NCBI RefSeq assembly: GCF_014649955.1
Contig: NZ_BMUA01000015.1
Span: forward strand, 1-64,000
Source of the DNA: Streptomyces violascens
GTDB taxonomy: Bacteria > Actinomycetota > Actinomycetes > Streptomycetales > Streptomycetaceae
Direction: 5' to 3'
Length of the DNA stretch: 64,000 bases
Shown here: piece by piece, positions 52,151-60,441 of the stretch
Numbering within the stretch: the stretch's first letter is position 1
Layout: every line of letters begins with the position of its first letter
The notes under the pieces: generated by a model
What the model was told of the DNA's origin: nothing
Database searches by the model: none
The model's input: the letters and a program-made list of their open reading frames with translations, nothing else
Program-made: the position numbers and the translations under genes

Positions 52151-53389
52151 TTATCGGCGGGGCGGTGCAGCGTACCGCCCGGATCCGGCCGCGCTCACCA
52201 CCAGGGCGACGGCCGCCGCGCAGACCGGGATCAAGTACCCCATCTCCGCGCCCGCTTGGTCGATGACCTGGCCGCCGATGGCCGAGCCGGCCGCGATGCC
52301 GCCCAGGATCGCGGTCACGGCGAGGGTCATGCCCTCGTTCAACCGGCCCTCGGGGGTGAGGCGCTGGATCAGGGTCATGCCGGTGACCATGGTGGGTGCG
52401 GTGGCGGCGCCCGCGCACAGCAGGGCCGCGGCCGGCGCGAGCAGTGAGCCGCCGGCCCGTGCCGCGAGCAGTGGCAGGCACATCAGCACGGTCATGGCCC
52501 CGACGCAGCCGACGAGCCGCCGGGGCACGCTGCGGGCCGGGCGGACCGCCCCGTACAGGAGCCCCGCGACGCACGATCCGGCCGCCTGGAGCGCGAGCAC
52601 GCCGCCCGCCGCGGACCGGTGGCCGAGCCCGTCGGCGTACGCGATGGTGACGACCTCCAGGGAGCCGAACACCGCGCCGGTGGCGAGGAAGACCGCGAGC
52701 AGCGGGGCGAACCCCCTTGTGCGCAAAGGGGACTTGGCGGCGGGAGTGCGAGGTGCGGCGGGCGGTTCGGTCGTGCGCTGGGCGGCGAAGAGCAGGATGC
52801 CTGTCATCAGCAGGACCGCGCCGACCAGGGTGCCGGCCTCGGGGAACAGGGCCGAGCAGAGGAAGGCGGCGGCGACCGGGCCGAGCATGAAGCAGAGCTC
52901 GTCGGCGGCCTGCTCGAAGGAGTTGGCGGTGTGCAGGGCGGCCGCGGCTTCCGGGGAGGAGCCGCGGTGCAGGTGGGCCCAGCGGGCGCGGGACATGCCG
53001 CCGGTGTTGGGCGTGGTGGCGGTCGCGGCGTAGGCGGCGAACAGGGTCCAGTCGGGGGCGCCGAAGTGCACGCACAGGACCAGGGCCAGCGAGCCACAGA
53101 CCGCAACTGTCGTTGCAGGTACGGCAATTCGGGCCTGGCCGTGCCGGTCGACGAGCCGGGCCGTCCACGGGGCGACGAGCGCGGTCGCGGCGAGACCGGT
53201 GGCGGTGACGGCGCCCGCGAGGGCGTATGAGCCGCGCGCGCCCGCGATCATGATCACGGCGCTGACGCCGAACATGCCCATGGGGAGCCGGGCGACGAGA
53301 TTGCCCAGCGTGAAGGCGCGGGCGCCAGGGGTGCGGAAGAGGCGTATGTACGGGTTCTGGCGTCGGTCGAGCGGGGTCGTTTGCGGCAT
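52151..53389 (-). CDS. Major facilitator superfamily transporter
   Basis: A 412-residue membrane protein with 12 predicted transmembrane helices and the first-loop motif-A like sequence DRHGQARIAVPA. It resembles the drug-efflux or sugar-efflux branch of the MFS. The ATG at 53389 is selected because AAGGA lies eight bases upstream; a GTG two codons earlier would be too close to it. It is divergent from a LysR-type regulator, and the shared 104-base gap holds an inverted repeat that is a likely operator. The substrate is unknown, but the arrangement suggests efflux induced through the regulator. Confidence 0.88.
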   Translation of the reverse strand: MPQTTPLDRRQNPYIRLFRTPGARAFTLGNLVARLPMGMFGVSAVIMIAGARGSYALAGAVTATGLAATALVAPWTARLVDRHGQARIAVPATTVAVCGSLALVLCVHFGAPDWTLFAAYAATATTPNTGGMSRARWAHLHRGSSPEAAAALHTANSFEQAADELCFMLGPVAAAFLCSALFPEAGTLVGAVLLMTGILLFAAQRTTEPPAAPRTPAAKSPLRTRGFAPLLAVFLATGAVFGSLEVVTIAYADGLGHRSAAGGVLALQAAGSCVAGLLYGAVRPARSVPRRLVGCVGAMTVLMCLPLLAARAGGSLLAPAAALLCAGAATAPTMVTGMTLIQRLTPEGRLNEGMTLAVTAILGGIAAGSAIGGQVIDQAGAEMGYLIPVCAAAVALVVSAAGSGRYAAPPRR

Positions 53390-53460
53390 GCCCACGATCC
53401 TTGTGGCGGCCGGTGGTTGGGGTCCAACACCTGATCAGGGCCCATTCACGCACTCTTGTT

Positions 53461-53484
53461 GTCAACGCCCGTGATGTTGTTGAC
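53461..53484. promoter_or_regulatory. LysR-type operator between the MFS and regulator genes
   Basis: GTCAAC at 53461-53466 and GTTGAC at 53479-53484 form an inverted repeat with a 12-base spacer, embedded in TTGTTGTCAAC and GTTGTTGAC. This fits the T-N11-A type site of LysR regulators. It lies 10-33 bases upstream of the regulator start and about 75-95 bases from the MFS start. Confidence 0.5.
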
Positions 53485-53493
53485 TTCACCCTC

Positions 53494-54504
53494 GTGCCCC
53501 ACGACCTGGACCCGCGCCTCCTCCGCTCGTTCGCCGCCGTCGCCGAGGAGCTGCACTTCACCCGCGCGGCCGCTCGTCTGTTCGTCGCCCAGCAGGCGCT
53601 GAGCCGCGATGTCCGGCGCCTGGAACGGGAGTTGGGTGCCGATCTCTTCGTGCGCACCACCCGGGCCGTCGCGCTCACGGCGGACGGGGCACGGCTGCTG
53701 CCGTACGCCCGCAAGGTGCTCGCCGCCTACGACGAACTGCGTACCGCATGGGCGGGCGGCGGCTCCGCGCGGCCGCTGCTCGTGGACATCTCGGCGCCCG
53801 TCGGCACCGGGGCGCGGGTGCTCGCCGAGGCCCGCGAACAGGCGCCCGGCGTCGAGTTCGTGGCCCGGTTCATCAGCGGGCTCACCGGGGCGGCGGCCGA
53901 GATCCTGGCCGGGCGGCTCGACGTCTCCTTCGGCCGGGTGGCCGGACTCGACCCGGCGGTGCTCGCGGGGCTCGGCCACCAGCCGGTGCGCTACGAGCGG
54001 ATGGCCGTGCTGCTCGACGAAGGGCACCGGCTCGCGGGCCTGGCCGAGGTGCCGTTGGCCGCGCTGGCCGGCGAGACGCTGTACGCGGCGGCGGGGAATC
54101 CGGCCACCGCCGAGTGGACCGACCTGGCGGAGCGGCTCTTCGCGGGGCGCGGCATCGAGATGGCCGCGCCGTTCCCGGAGATCGCGGGGGAGGAGGAGTT
54201 CGTCCGGGTGGTGCGCAAGCAGGGCTGGTCGGTGCTTGCCAGCACCGAGTTCATGGACGTGCCCGGCATGGTCGTACGCCCGCTGACCGGACCCGTACCG
54301 CTCGCGCCGGTGTCGTTGGTGTGGCGCAAGGGGCTCTCGCATCCCGGCGTGGACGTCCTGCGGCGGGTCGCCGACGAAGCCTCGGGGGCGCACGGCTGGC
54401 TGGAGAAGCCCTCCGCAAGCTGGCTGCCCGAGCCCGACATGTCCCTGATGGTGGCCGATGCCCCGCATGTGGCCCGCCGAAGGCGAACATCGCGCGATAC
54501 GTGA
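53494..54504 (+). CDS. LysR-family transcriptional regulator
   Basis: A 336-residue LysR-type protein beginning with GTG. The winged helix-turn-helix occupies the first 60 residues (LLRSFAAVAEELHFTRAAARLF, then QQALSRDVRRLERELG and LFVRTTRAVALTADG), and the remainder is the effector-binding LysR substrate domain with two alpha/beta lobes. The upstream frame reaches 53401 but would run through the operator and lacks a start site, so GTG at 53494 is favoured. It should control the divergent MFS gene and its own expression. The C-terminus is about 25 residues longer than many relatives. Confidence 0.88.
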   Translation: MPHDLDPRLLRSFAAVAEELHFTRAAARLFVAQQALSRDVRRLERELGADLFVRTTRAVALTADGARLLPYARKVLAAYDELRTAWAGGGSARPLLVDISAPVGTGARVLAEAREQAPGVEFVARFISGLTGAAAEILAGRLDVSFGRVAGLDPAVLAGLGHQPVRYERMAVLLDEGHRLAGLAEVPLAALAGETLYAAAGNPATAEWTDLAERLFAGRGIEMAAPFPEIAGEEEFVRVVRKQGWSVLASTEFMDVPGMVVRPLTGPVPLAPVSLVWRKGLSHPGVDVLRRVADEASGAHGWLEKPSASWLPEPDMSLMVADAPHVARRRRTSRDT

Positions 54505-54569
54505 ACACATGTCCACAGCCACGTGCGCTACATTCATCGCCCGGGTGCGGCGGGATAGTGGGGGCGCTC

Positions 54570-54594
54570 GGAACGGGTGGGGTTTCCCCGTTCC
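54570..54594. promoter_or_regulatory. Hairpin and possible ECF promoter before matA
   Basis: GGAACGGG (54570-54577) pairs with CCCGTTCC (54587-54594). The same bases also read as GGAAC-N15-GTTCC, which resembles ECF-type (SigE-like) promoter spacing. Either reading is possible; the segment lies 65 bases before the matA start. Confidence 0.35.
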
Positions 54595-54658
54595 GGATGG
54601 TGGTGCCCGGGAGTCGTGCGCGCAACCCGCGAAACACATTCAGGGAGTGCGTACGAAA

Positions 54659-55441
54659 ATGGACAGTCGGATATCCAACGGGCCGGGCGGACAGCCCCGT
54701 CCCGGCCACCCGGTGGATCAACAGCAGCCACGCGACGCGACGATGCAACTCGGTGTGTTCGCGGAGGAATTGACCACGCCCACGCGGCGTCTGACCAAGC
54801 CCGAGCCGCAGCTGACGAAGCCGGAGCCGCAGGCCGTCAGGTCCGATCCGCGTCTGACGAAGCCCGATCCGCGGGTGGCCGGGGCCGTGCCGCAGGCGAG
54901 CGTGCCCACGCAGCAGTTCACCAAGCCCGCACCGCAGGCCGTCAGGCCCGACCCCGAGCCCCTTTCGCGGTCCATGACCGAGAAGATTCCCACCTTCAAG
55001 CCGCTGCGGGCGGCCTCGGCCGAGCAGGCCGTGTTCGTCGACGCCAGCGGAAAGCGCGGCAAGAAGCTGCGCTGGCTGGGCTGGCTCTTCGGGCTCGCGG
55101 CCACCGGCTTCGCCGTGGCGCTCGTCGGCTCGCTGCTCGGCGGCAGCGCCCGCGCCCCCGGTCTCAACCTCCCCGACAAGGCCGACGCCGTGACGGCGCC
55201 GCCCCAGGCGACCGCCTCGCAGGCCCCGCAGCCGAAGGCGTCGCCCTCGAAGAAGGCCGTGGTCCCCGCGCACAGCGCCTCCAAGGCGCCCTCGCCCAAG
55301 GCCTCCAAGTCCGTGCCGCACAGCGCCACCCCGGTGACGGGGCACAGCCCGGTGAACACCAAGGTCTCCCCACGCCCCGGCACCTCGCACAAGCCGGCCG
55401 CGCGGGCGGCCATCCCCTCCGCCGGCAAGACCGGCGCCTGA
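54659..55441 (+). CDS. matA: MatA, membrane partner of the aggregation exopolysaccharide synthase
   Basis: The protein is deduced at 260 residues from the ATG at 54659, which follows AGGGAG by 11 bases. A long cytoplasmic N-terminal tail contains imperfect repeats of LTKPEPQ type (RLTKPEPQ, LTKPEPQAV, RLTKPDPRV, FTKPAPQAV). It is followed by a single transmembrane segment at about residues 137-160 (LGWLFGLAATGFAVALVGSLLGG) and a Pro/Ser/Lys-rich extracytoplasmic tail. Location directly before the bifunctional synthase MatB matches the S. lividans mat locus for mycelial aggregation, as I recall it. A scaffold or regulatory role in PNAG-type polymer production is inferred, because no enzymatic motif is present. 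Confidence 0.7.
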   Translation: MDSRISNGPGGQPRPGHPVDQQQPRDATMQLGVFAEELTTPTRRLTKPEPQLTKPEPQAVRSDPRLTKPDPRVAGAVPQASVPTQQFTKPAPQAVRPDPEPLSRSMTEKIPTFKPLRAASAEQAVFVDASGKRGKKLRWLGWLFGLAATGFAVALVGSLLGGSARAPGLNLPDKADAVTAPPQATASQAPQPKASPSKKAVVPAHSASKAPSPKASKSVPHSATPVTGHSPVNTKVSPRPGTSHKPAARAAIPSAGKTGA

Positions 55442-55549
55442 CCCCGCCGTCCCGGCCCGCCCGCAGTGGTCCGGACGACAGCGGCCCCAGCACCAACCCC
55501 GTACGGCGCCCCCAACGTCGTACCGCCCGAAGGCGTAACGACACCTGCC

Positions 55550-57703
55550 ATGAGAACCACCAAGGCGAAGCCGCGGCCAACGCGGCGCAAGCGGCTGCCC
55601 ATGCGCTATCTGCTGCCGCTGCTCCTGCTCGTCGCGCTCGTCGCGATGCTGATGCTGCGCGGCTATGTGCACAGCGAGATCCAGGCGGACCACCGCGTAC
55701 GCGACCCCGCGCCCACCGACAAGGTGCCCGACAAGATCATCGACGGCGGGCCGGTCATCGACGCGCGCAACGCCGCCAAGCCGGTCAGCCTGCGGATACC
55801 GGACCACAAGATCGTCATCACCTTCGACGACGGCCCGGACCCCACCTGGACGCCGAAGGTCCTGGACGAGCTGAAGAAGTACCACGCGCATGCCGTCTTC
55901 TTCGTGACCGGAACCAACGCCTCGCGCTACCCGGACCTCATCAAGCGCATGGTCGCCGAGGGCCACGAGGTGGGCCTGCACACCTTCAACCACCCCGACC
56001 TCTCCTACCAGTCGAAGTCGCGCATCGACCGCGAGCTCTCCGAGAACCAGCTCGCGCTCGCGGGCGCCGCGGGCGTGCACAGCTCGCTCTTCCGGCCGCC
56101 GTACTCCTCGTTCGCCGACGCCATGGACAACGACACCTGGCCGGTGGTCCAGTACGTCGGCAGCAAGGGCTACATCGTCGCGCTCGACTCCACCGACAGT
56201 GAGGACTGGCAGCGGCCCGGCGTCAAGAAGATCATCCACAACGCCACCCCGGAGGACGACAAGGGCGCCATCGTCCTGATGCACGACTTCGGCGGCGACC
56301 GCTCGCAGACCGTGGCCGCGCTCGACAAGTTCCTGCCGGACATGCAGGAGTCGGGCTACAGCTTCGTCAACCTCACCACCGCGCTCGGCGCACCGAGCGC
56401 GCTGACGCCGGTCACGGGCATGGACCTGTGGAAGGGCGAGGCCTTCGTCGGCGCCGTCCAGGTCGCCGAGCACACCACCGACTTCCTGGTCGTGGGCCTC
56501 GCCATTGTCGGCGTGCTGGTCTTCGCCCGCTTCGGGCTGATGCTGATCCTGTCCTTCGTGCACGCCCGCAAGGTGCGCAAGAAGGACTTCCAGTGGGGGC
56601 CGCCGGTCACCGAACCGGTCTCGGTCCTGGTGCCCGCGTACAACGAACGCGAATGCATCGCCAACACTGTTCGTTCGCTCATGGCGAGCGATCATCCGAT
56701 CGAAGTGATCGTCATCGACGACGGTTCGAGCGACGGCACCGCCGACATCGTCGAGGCGCTGGGCCATCCCAACGTGCGCGTGGTGCGCCAGGAGAACGCC
56801 GGCAAGCCCGCCGCCCTCAACAACGGGATCGCGCACGCCCGTTACGAGCTCGTCGTGATGATGGACGGCGACACCGTCTTCGAGCCGTCCACCGTCCGCG
56901 AACTGGTCCAGCCCTTCGGCAACCTGCGGGTCGGCGCCGTCGCGGGCAACGCCAAGGTCGGCAACCGCGACTCGCTCATCGGCGCGTGGCAGCACATCGA
57001 GTACGTGATGGGCTTCAACCTCGACCGCCGCATGTACGACCTGCTGGGCATCATGCCCACCATCCCCGGCGCGGTCGGCGCGTTCCGCCGCCAAGCCCTG
57101 GAGCGGGTCGGCGGCATGAGCGAGGACACCCTCGCCGAGGACACCGACATCACCATGGCCATCCACCGCGACGGCTGGAAGGTGGTCTACAGCGAGAACG
57201 CCCGCGCCTGGACCGAGGCCCCCGAGTCCGTCCAGCAGCTCTGGTCGCAGCGCTACCGCTGGTCGTACGGCACCATGCAGGCGATCTGGAAGCACCGCGG
57301 CGCCATCAAGGACCGCGGTCCCTCCGGCCGCTTCGGCCGCTTCGGACTGCCGCTGGTCGCCGCGTTCATGGTGCTGGCCCCGCTGCTCGCCCCGCTGATC
57401 GACATCTTCCTGCTGTACGGGATCGTCTTCGGCAAGACCGAGCAGACCATCGTGGCCTGGCTCGTCGTGCTGATGATCCAGGGGATCTGCGCGGCGTACG
57501 CCTTCAGGCTCGACAAGGAAAAGCTGACGCATCTGCTCTCGCTGCCCCTCCAGCAGGTCCTGTACCGGCAGCTGATGTACGTCGTGCTGCTCCAGTCCTG
57601 GATCACCGCGGTGACCGGCGGTCGCCTGCGCTGGCAGAAGCTGCGCCGCACCGGCGTGGTCGAGGCGCCGGGCAACCCGGCTGAACGGAAGGCCGCGGGA
57701 TGA
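55550..57703 (+). CDS. matB: MatB, fused polysaccharide deacetylase and GT2 synthase
   Basis: A 717-residue bifunctional enzyme. After an N-terminal transmembrane segment (RYLLPLLLLVALVAMLML) comes a NodB-type deacetylase domain with VITFDDGPDPTWT (Asp93, Asp94), the metal-binding HTFNHPDL, RPPYSSF and VLMHDFGG. A second membrane segment leads to a processive GT2 domain with VSVLVPAYNERE, VIVIDDGSSDGT, MMDGDTVFE, the catalytic EDTDITMA and QRYRWSYG, and then C-terminal membrane helices. The combination makes and partly deacetylates a beta-1,6-GlcNAc (PNAG-like) polymer that causes mycelial aggregation in Streptomyces. The start may lie at ATG 55550 or at GTG 55466; neither has a good ribosome-binding site. 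It overlaps the acyltransferase gene by four bases. Confidence 0.9.
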   Translation: MRTTKAKPRPTRRKRLPMRYLLPLLLLVALVAMLMLRGYVHSEIQADHRVRDPAPTDKVPDKIIDGGPVIDARNAAKPVSLRIPDHKIVITFDDGPDPTWTPKVLDELKKYHAHAVFFVTGTNASRYPDLIKRMVAEGHEVGLHTFNHPDLSYQSKSRIDRELSENQLALAGAAGVHSSLFRPPYSSFADAMDNDTWPVVQYVGSKGYIVALDSTDSEDWQRPGVKKIIHNATPEDDKGAIVLMHDFGGDRSQTVAALDKFLPDMQESGYSFVNLTTALGAPSALTPVTGMDLWKGEAFVGAVQVAEHTTDFLVVGLAIVGVLVFARFGLMLILSFVHARKVRKKDFQWGPPVTEPVSVLVPAYNERECIANTVRSLMASDHPIEVIVIDDGSSDGTADIVEALGHPNVRVVRQENAGKPAALNNGIAHARYELVVMMDGDTVFEPSTVRELVQPFGNLRVGAVAGNAKVGNRDSLIGAWQHIEYVMGFNLDRRMYDLLGIMPTIPGAVGAFRRQALERVGGMSEDTLAEDTDITMAIHRDGWKVVYSENARAWTEAPESVQQLWSQRYRWSYGTMQAIWKHRGAIKDRGPSGRFGRFGLPLVAAFMVLAPLLAPLIDIFLLYGIVFGKTEQTIVAWLVVLMIQGICAAYAFRLDKEKLTHLLSLPLQQVLYRQLMYVVLLQSWITAVTGGRLRWQKLRRTGVVEAPGNPAERKAAG

Positions 57704-58857
57704 CCTCGTACGTGGAAGTTCCGGGAGCGGCGGCCACCCCCGCCGCCCCGGTGCCCCGGGCGCCCGTGCGCGACCGGTACTTCGACTTCCTGCGCGCCCT
57801 CGCCCTGTTCCGGGTGGTGCTCTACCACCTGATGGGCTGGGCCTGGCTGCCGCTGGCCTTCCCCTCCATGGGCGTGATGTTCGCGCTCGCCGGAAACCTG
57901 ATGGCCCGCTCCCTGAAGCGCCCCGCCGTCCAGGTCGTACGGGGCCGCCTGCGCCGGCTCCTTCCGCCGATGTGGCTGCTCGGCGCGGTCGGCATCACCG
58001 GCATGCTCGCCCAGGGCTGGGGCCCCGACTCCGACGGACACCCCGCCTGGTGGTGGGGGCACCTGCTGTTCTGGGTGGTCCCGCTCAGCGACCCGCCGTA
58101 CGGGGCAGGCCTGCCCGGCATCCACCACGTACTGGGCGACAACTGGGGCGCGAACCTGGCCGAACCGCTCTGGTACCTGCGGGCCTACCTGTGGTTCGTG
58201 CTGCTCTCACCGCTGTTCCGGATGCTCCTGCGGCGCCTGCCGTGGCTGACGATCCTCGCTCCGGTCGCGATCGCCGCGCTCGTGGACTTCGTGGACCTCG
58301 GTCTTCCCCAGCGCATCGACTCCGCGCTCACCGACTTCGCCACCTTCGGCGCCTGCTGGATCCTCGGCATGGCCCACCAGGCGGGCGTCACACGGAAGTT
58401 GCCGAACTATCTGATCCCCTCGCTCGCCCCCCTCGTGATGGCCCTCGGCTACTGGTGGGCCGTGCGCGGCGGGTACTCGATCACCGGCGACACGGAGCTC
58501 GACTCGATCCCGCTCGCGCAGACCCTGTGGTCGCTCGGCGCGGTGCTCCTGCTGCTCCACATCAGCCCCTCCTGGGAACAGTGGCCGGCCCCGCTGCGCC
58601 GCTGGGACCGCCTGATCACCCTGCTCAACTCGCGGGCCGTGACGGTCTACCTCTGGCACAACCTGTGCATCCTGGTCGCCGCCACCGTCTGGGACGACCT
58701 GTGGAGCATCGACGCGCTCGCCGGAGCGGGCAAGTTCCTCAACAGCTCGTGGCCGGTACTCGCCGTGACCTGGGTCCTCATCGGCCTGTGCGTGCTGTGC
58801 TTCGGCTGGGTCGAGGACGTCGCCGCCAAGCGCCGGCCCCGGCTCTGGCCCGCCTGA
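57700..58857 (+). CDS. Acyltransferase-3 family membrane protein of the mat operon
   Basis: A 385-residue protein with about ten transmembrane helices. Its N-terminus, DRYFDFLRALALFRVVLYHL, has the Arg and His of the acyltransferase-3 (O-acetyl transferase) family, and WYLRAYLWFVLLSPLF is another typical stretch. The ATG overlaps the matB stop by four bases, so translation is coupled. In this setting it probably adds acetyl or succinyl groups to the exopolysaccharide made by MatB, as similar enzymes do in PNAG and other polymers. A perfect 16-base terminator follows the stop. Confidence 0.88.
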   Translation: MTSYVEVPGAAATPAAPVPRAPVRDRYFDFLRALALFRVVLYHLMGWAWLPLAFPSMGVMFALAGNLMARSLKRPAVQVVRGRLRRLLPPMWLLGAVGITGMLAQGWGPDSDGHPAWWWGHLLFWVVPLSDPPYGAGLPGIHHVLGDNWGANLAEPLWYLRAYLWFVLLSPLFRMLLRRLPWLTILAPVAIAALVDFVDLGLPQRIDSALTDFATFGACWILGMAHQAGVTRKLPNYLIPSLAPLVMALGYWWAVRGGYSITGDTELDSIPLAQTLWSLGAVLLLLHISPSWEQWPAPLRRWDRLITLLNSRAVTVYLWHNLCILVAATVWDDLWSIDALAGAGKFLNSSWPVLAVTWVLIGLCVLCFGWVEDVAAKRRPRLWPA

Positions 58858-58861
58858 CCGA

Positions 58862-58896
58862 CCCGGGCGGCGGCGGTCTCACCGCCGCCGCCCGGG
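58862..58896 (+). terminator. mat operon terminator
   Basis: CCCGGGCGGCGGCGGT and ACCGCCGCCGCCCGGG form a perfect 16-base stem with only a CTC loop, four bases beyond the acyltransferase stop codon. Confidence 0.85.
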
Positions 58897-59000
58897 CCCC
58901 GTGAAGACACGGTTGCACCCCGGTCACCCGGCGGCACGCGGCCGAAACGCTCCCTCCCTACGGTCGCTGTCACGTGAAGCGAACCGACCGTGGAGGCATG

Positions 59001-60338
59001 ATGGCTGGCCGTTGGATCGAGCGGTGGGACCCGGAGGACGACACCTTCTGGCGGGAGACCGGCGAGCGCGTCGCCCGGCGCAACCTCTTCCTGTCCGTGT
59101 TCTGCGAACATGTCGGGTTCTCCGTGTGGAGCCTGTGGTCGGTGATGGTGCTCTTCATGGGCCCCGGCTACGGAGTGGACCCCGCGGGCAAGTTCTTCCT
59201 GATCTCGGTGGCGACCCTGGTCGGCGCCCTCGTCCGCATCCCGTACACCTTCGCCGTCGCCCGCTTCGGCGGCCGCAACTGGAGCGTCTTCAGCTGCCTG
59301 CTGCTCCTGGTCCCGGCCGTCGCCGCCTGGCTCGCCATGGAGCCCGGCACCTCGTACACCACGTTCCTGCTTGTCGCGGCCATCGCCGGGGTCGGCGGGG
59401 GCAATTTCGCCTCCTCGATGACCAACATCAACGCCTTCTTCCCGCTGCGCAAGAAGGGCTGGGCGCTCGGCCTGAACGCGGGCGGCGGCAACATCGGCGT
59501 ACCGGTGGTGCAGCTCGTCGGGCTGCTCGTCATCGCGACCGCCGGGGCCACCCAGCCGCGCATCGTGCTCGCCGTCTACATCCCGCTGATCGTGATCGCC
59601 GGGCTGTGCGCGGCCCTTGGCATGGACAATCTGGCGCCGGTACGCAACGACACCGGCGCTGCCAAGGAGGCGCTGCGCGACGCGCACACCTGGATCATGG
59701 CGTTCCTGTACGTCGGCACGTTCGGCTCCTTCATCGGCTACAGCTTCGCCTTCGGCCTCGTGCTCCAGACCCAGTTCGGCCGCACCCCGCTCCAGGCCGC
59801 CTCGCTCACCTTCATCGGACCGCTGCTCGGCTCCGTGATCAGGCCCGTCGGCGGCCGCCTCGCCGACGTGTACGGCGGCGCCCGCATCACCCTGGGGAAC
59901 TTCGCCGCGATGGCCGCCGCCACCGGCGTCGTCCTGTACGCCTCGGTCCAGAAGTCGCTGCCCGTCTTCCTCACCGGGTTCATCGCCCTGTTCGTGCTCA
60001 GCGGGCTCGGCAACGGCTCCACGTACAAGATGATCCCCGGCATCTTCCAGGCCAAGGCCCTCGCCCGCGGGCTCTCCGGCGAGGACGCGGCGGCCTACGG
60101 GCGACGGCTCTCGGGGGCCGCCATGGGATTCGTCGGGGCGATCGGCGCGCTCGGCGGGCTCGCCATCAACCTCGCCTTCCGTCAGTCCTTCCAGACGGTG
60201 GGAAGCGGCACCGCCGCCTTCGCCGCCTTCCTGGCCTGCTACGCCGCGTGTTTCACGGTGACGTGGGCGGTATACGTCCGCCGGCCTGCCCGGACACCGG
60301 TCTCCGCCGCACCGGCGCCCGCGTACGCCGAGGTGTGA
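59001..60338 (+). CDS. narK: Nitrate/nitrite transporter NarK
   Basis: A 445-residue 12-helix MFS protein of the nitrate/nitrite porter family. It contains the nitrate signature AAIAGVGGGNFASSMTNINAFFP and, in the second half, FVLSGLGNGSTYKMIPGIF, both typical of NarK. The start ATG at 59001 is preferred: GGAGG ends four bases upstream. The GTG at 58974 would add nine residues but lacks a site. It is followed by nnaR, which encodes a nitrite-assimilation regulator, so it probably brings nitrate in or expels nitrite for nitrogen assimilation. Confidence 0.92.
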   Translation: MAGRWIERWDPEDDTFWRETGERVARRNLFLSVFCEHVGFSVWSLWSVMVLFMGPGYGVDPAGKFFLISVATLVGALVRIPYTFAVARFGGRNWSVFSCLLLLVPAVAAWLAMEPGTSYTTFLLVAAIAGVGGGNFASSMTNINAFFPLRKKGWALGLNAGGGNIGVPVVQLVGLLVIATAGATQPRIVLAVYIPLIVIAGLCAALGMDNLAPVRNDTGAAKEALRDAHTWIMAFLYVGTFGSFIGYSFAFGLVLQTQFGRTPLQAASLTFIGPLLGSVIRPVGGRLADVYGGARITLGNFAAMAAATGVVLYASVQKSLPVFLTGFIALFVLSGLGNGSTYKMIPGIFQAKALARGLSGEDAAAYGRRLSGAAMGFVGAIGALGGLAINLAFRQSFQTVGSGTAAFAAFLACYAACFTVTWAVYVRRPARTPVSAAPAPAYAEV

Positions 60339-60359
60339 TCCTTGACGGTGGGAGGTGAC

Positions 60360-60397
60360 GTAACACCCGGGAAACCATGGTGAACCCCGGGCGTCAC
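60360..60397. promoter_or_regulatory. GlnR-box candidate upstream of nnaR
   Basis: GTAAC (60360-60364), six bases, GAAAC (60371-60375) match the GlnR consensus gTnAC-n6-GaAAC exactly. At the same six-base spacing follow GAACC (60382-60386) and GTCAC (60393-60397), the latter being gTnAC on the other strand, so the whole site is quasi-symmetric around 60378. GlnR is the global nitrogen regulator of Streptomyces and a known co-regulator with NnaR. The nnaR ATG lies 45 bases downstream. Confidence 0.6.
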
Positions 60398-60441
60398 GCT
60401 CCGTTGGCAGGCTCGGACGTCCCCGCACCACCTGGAGAGTC

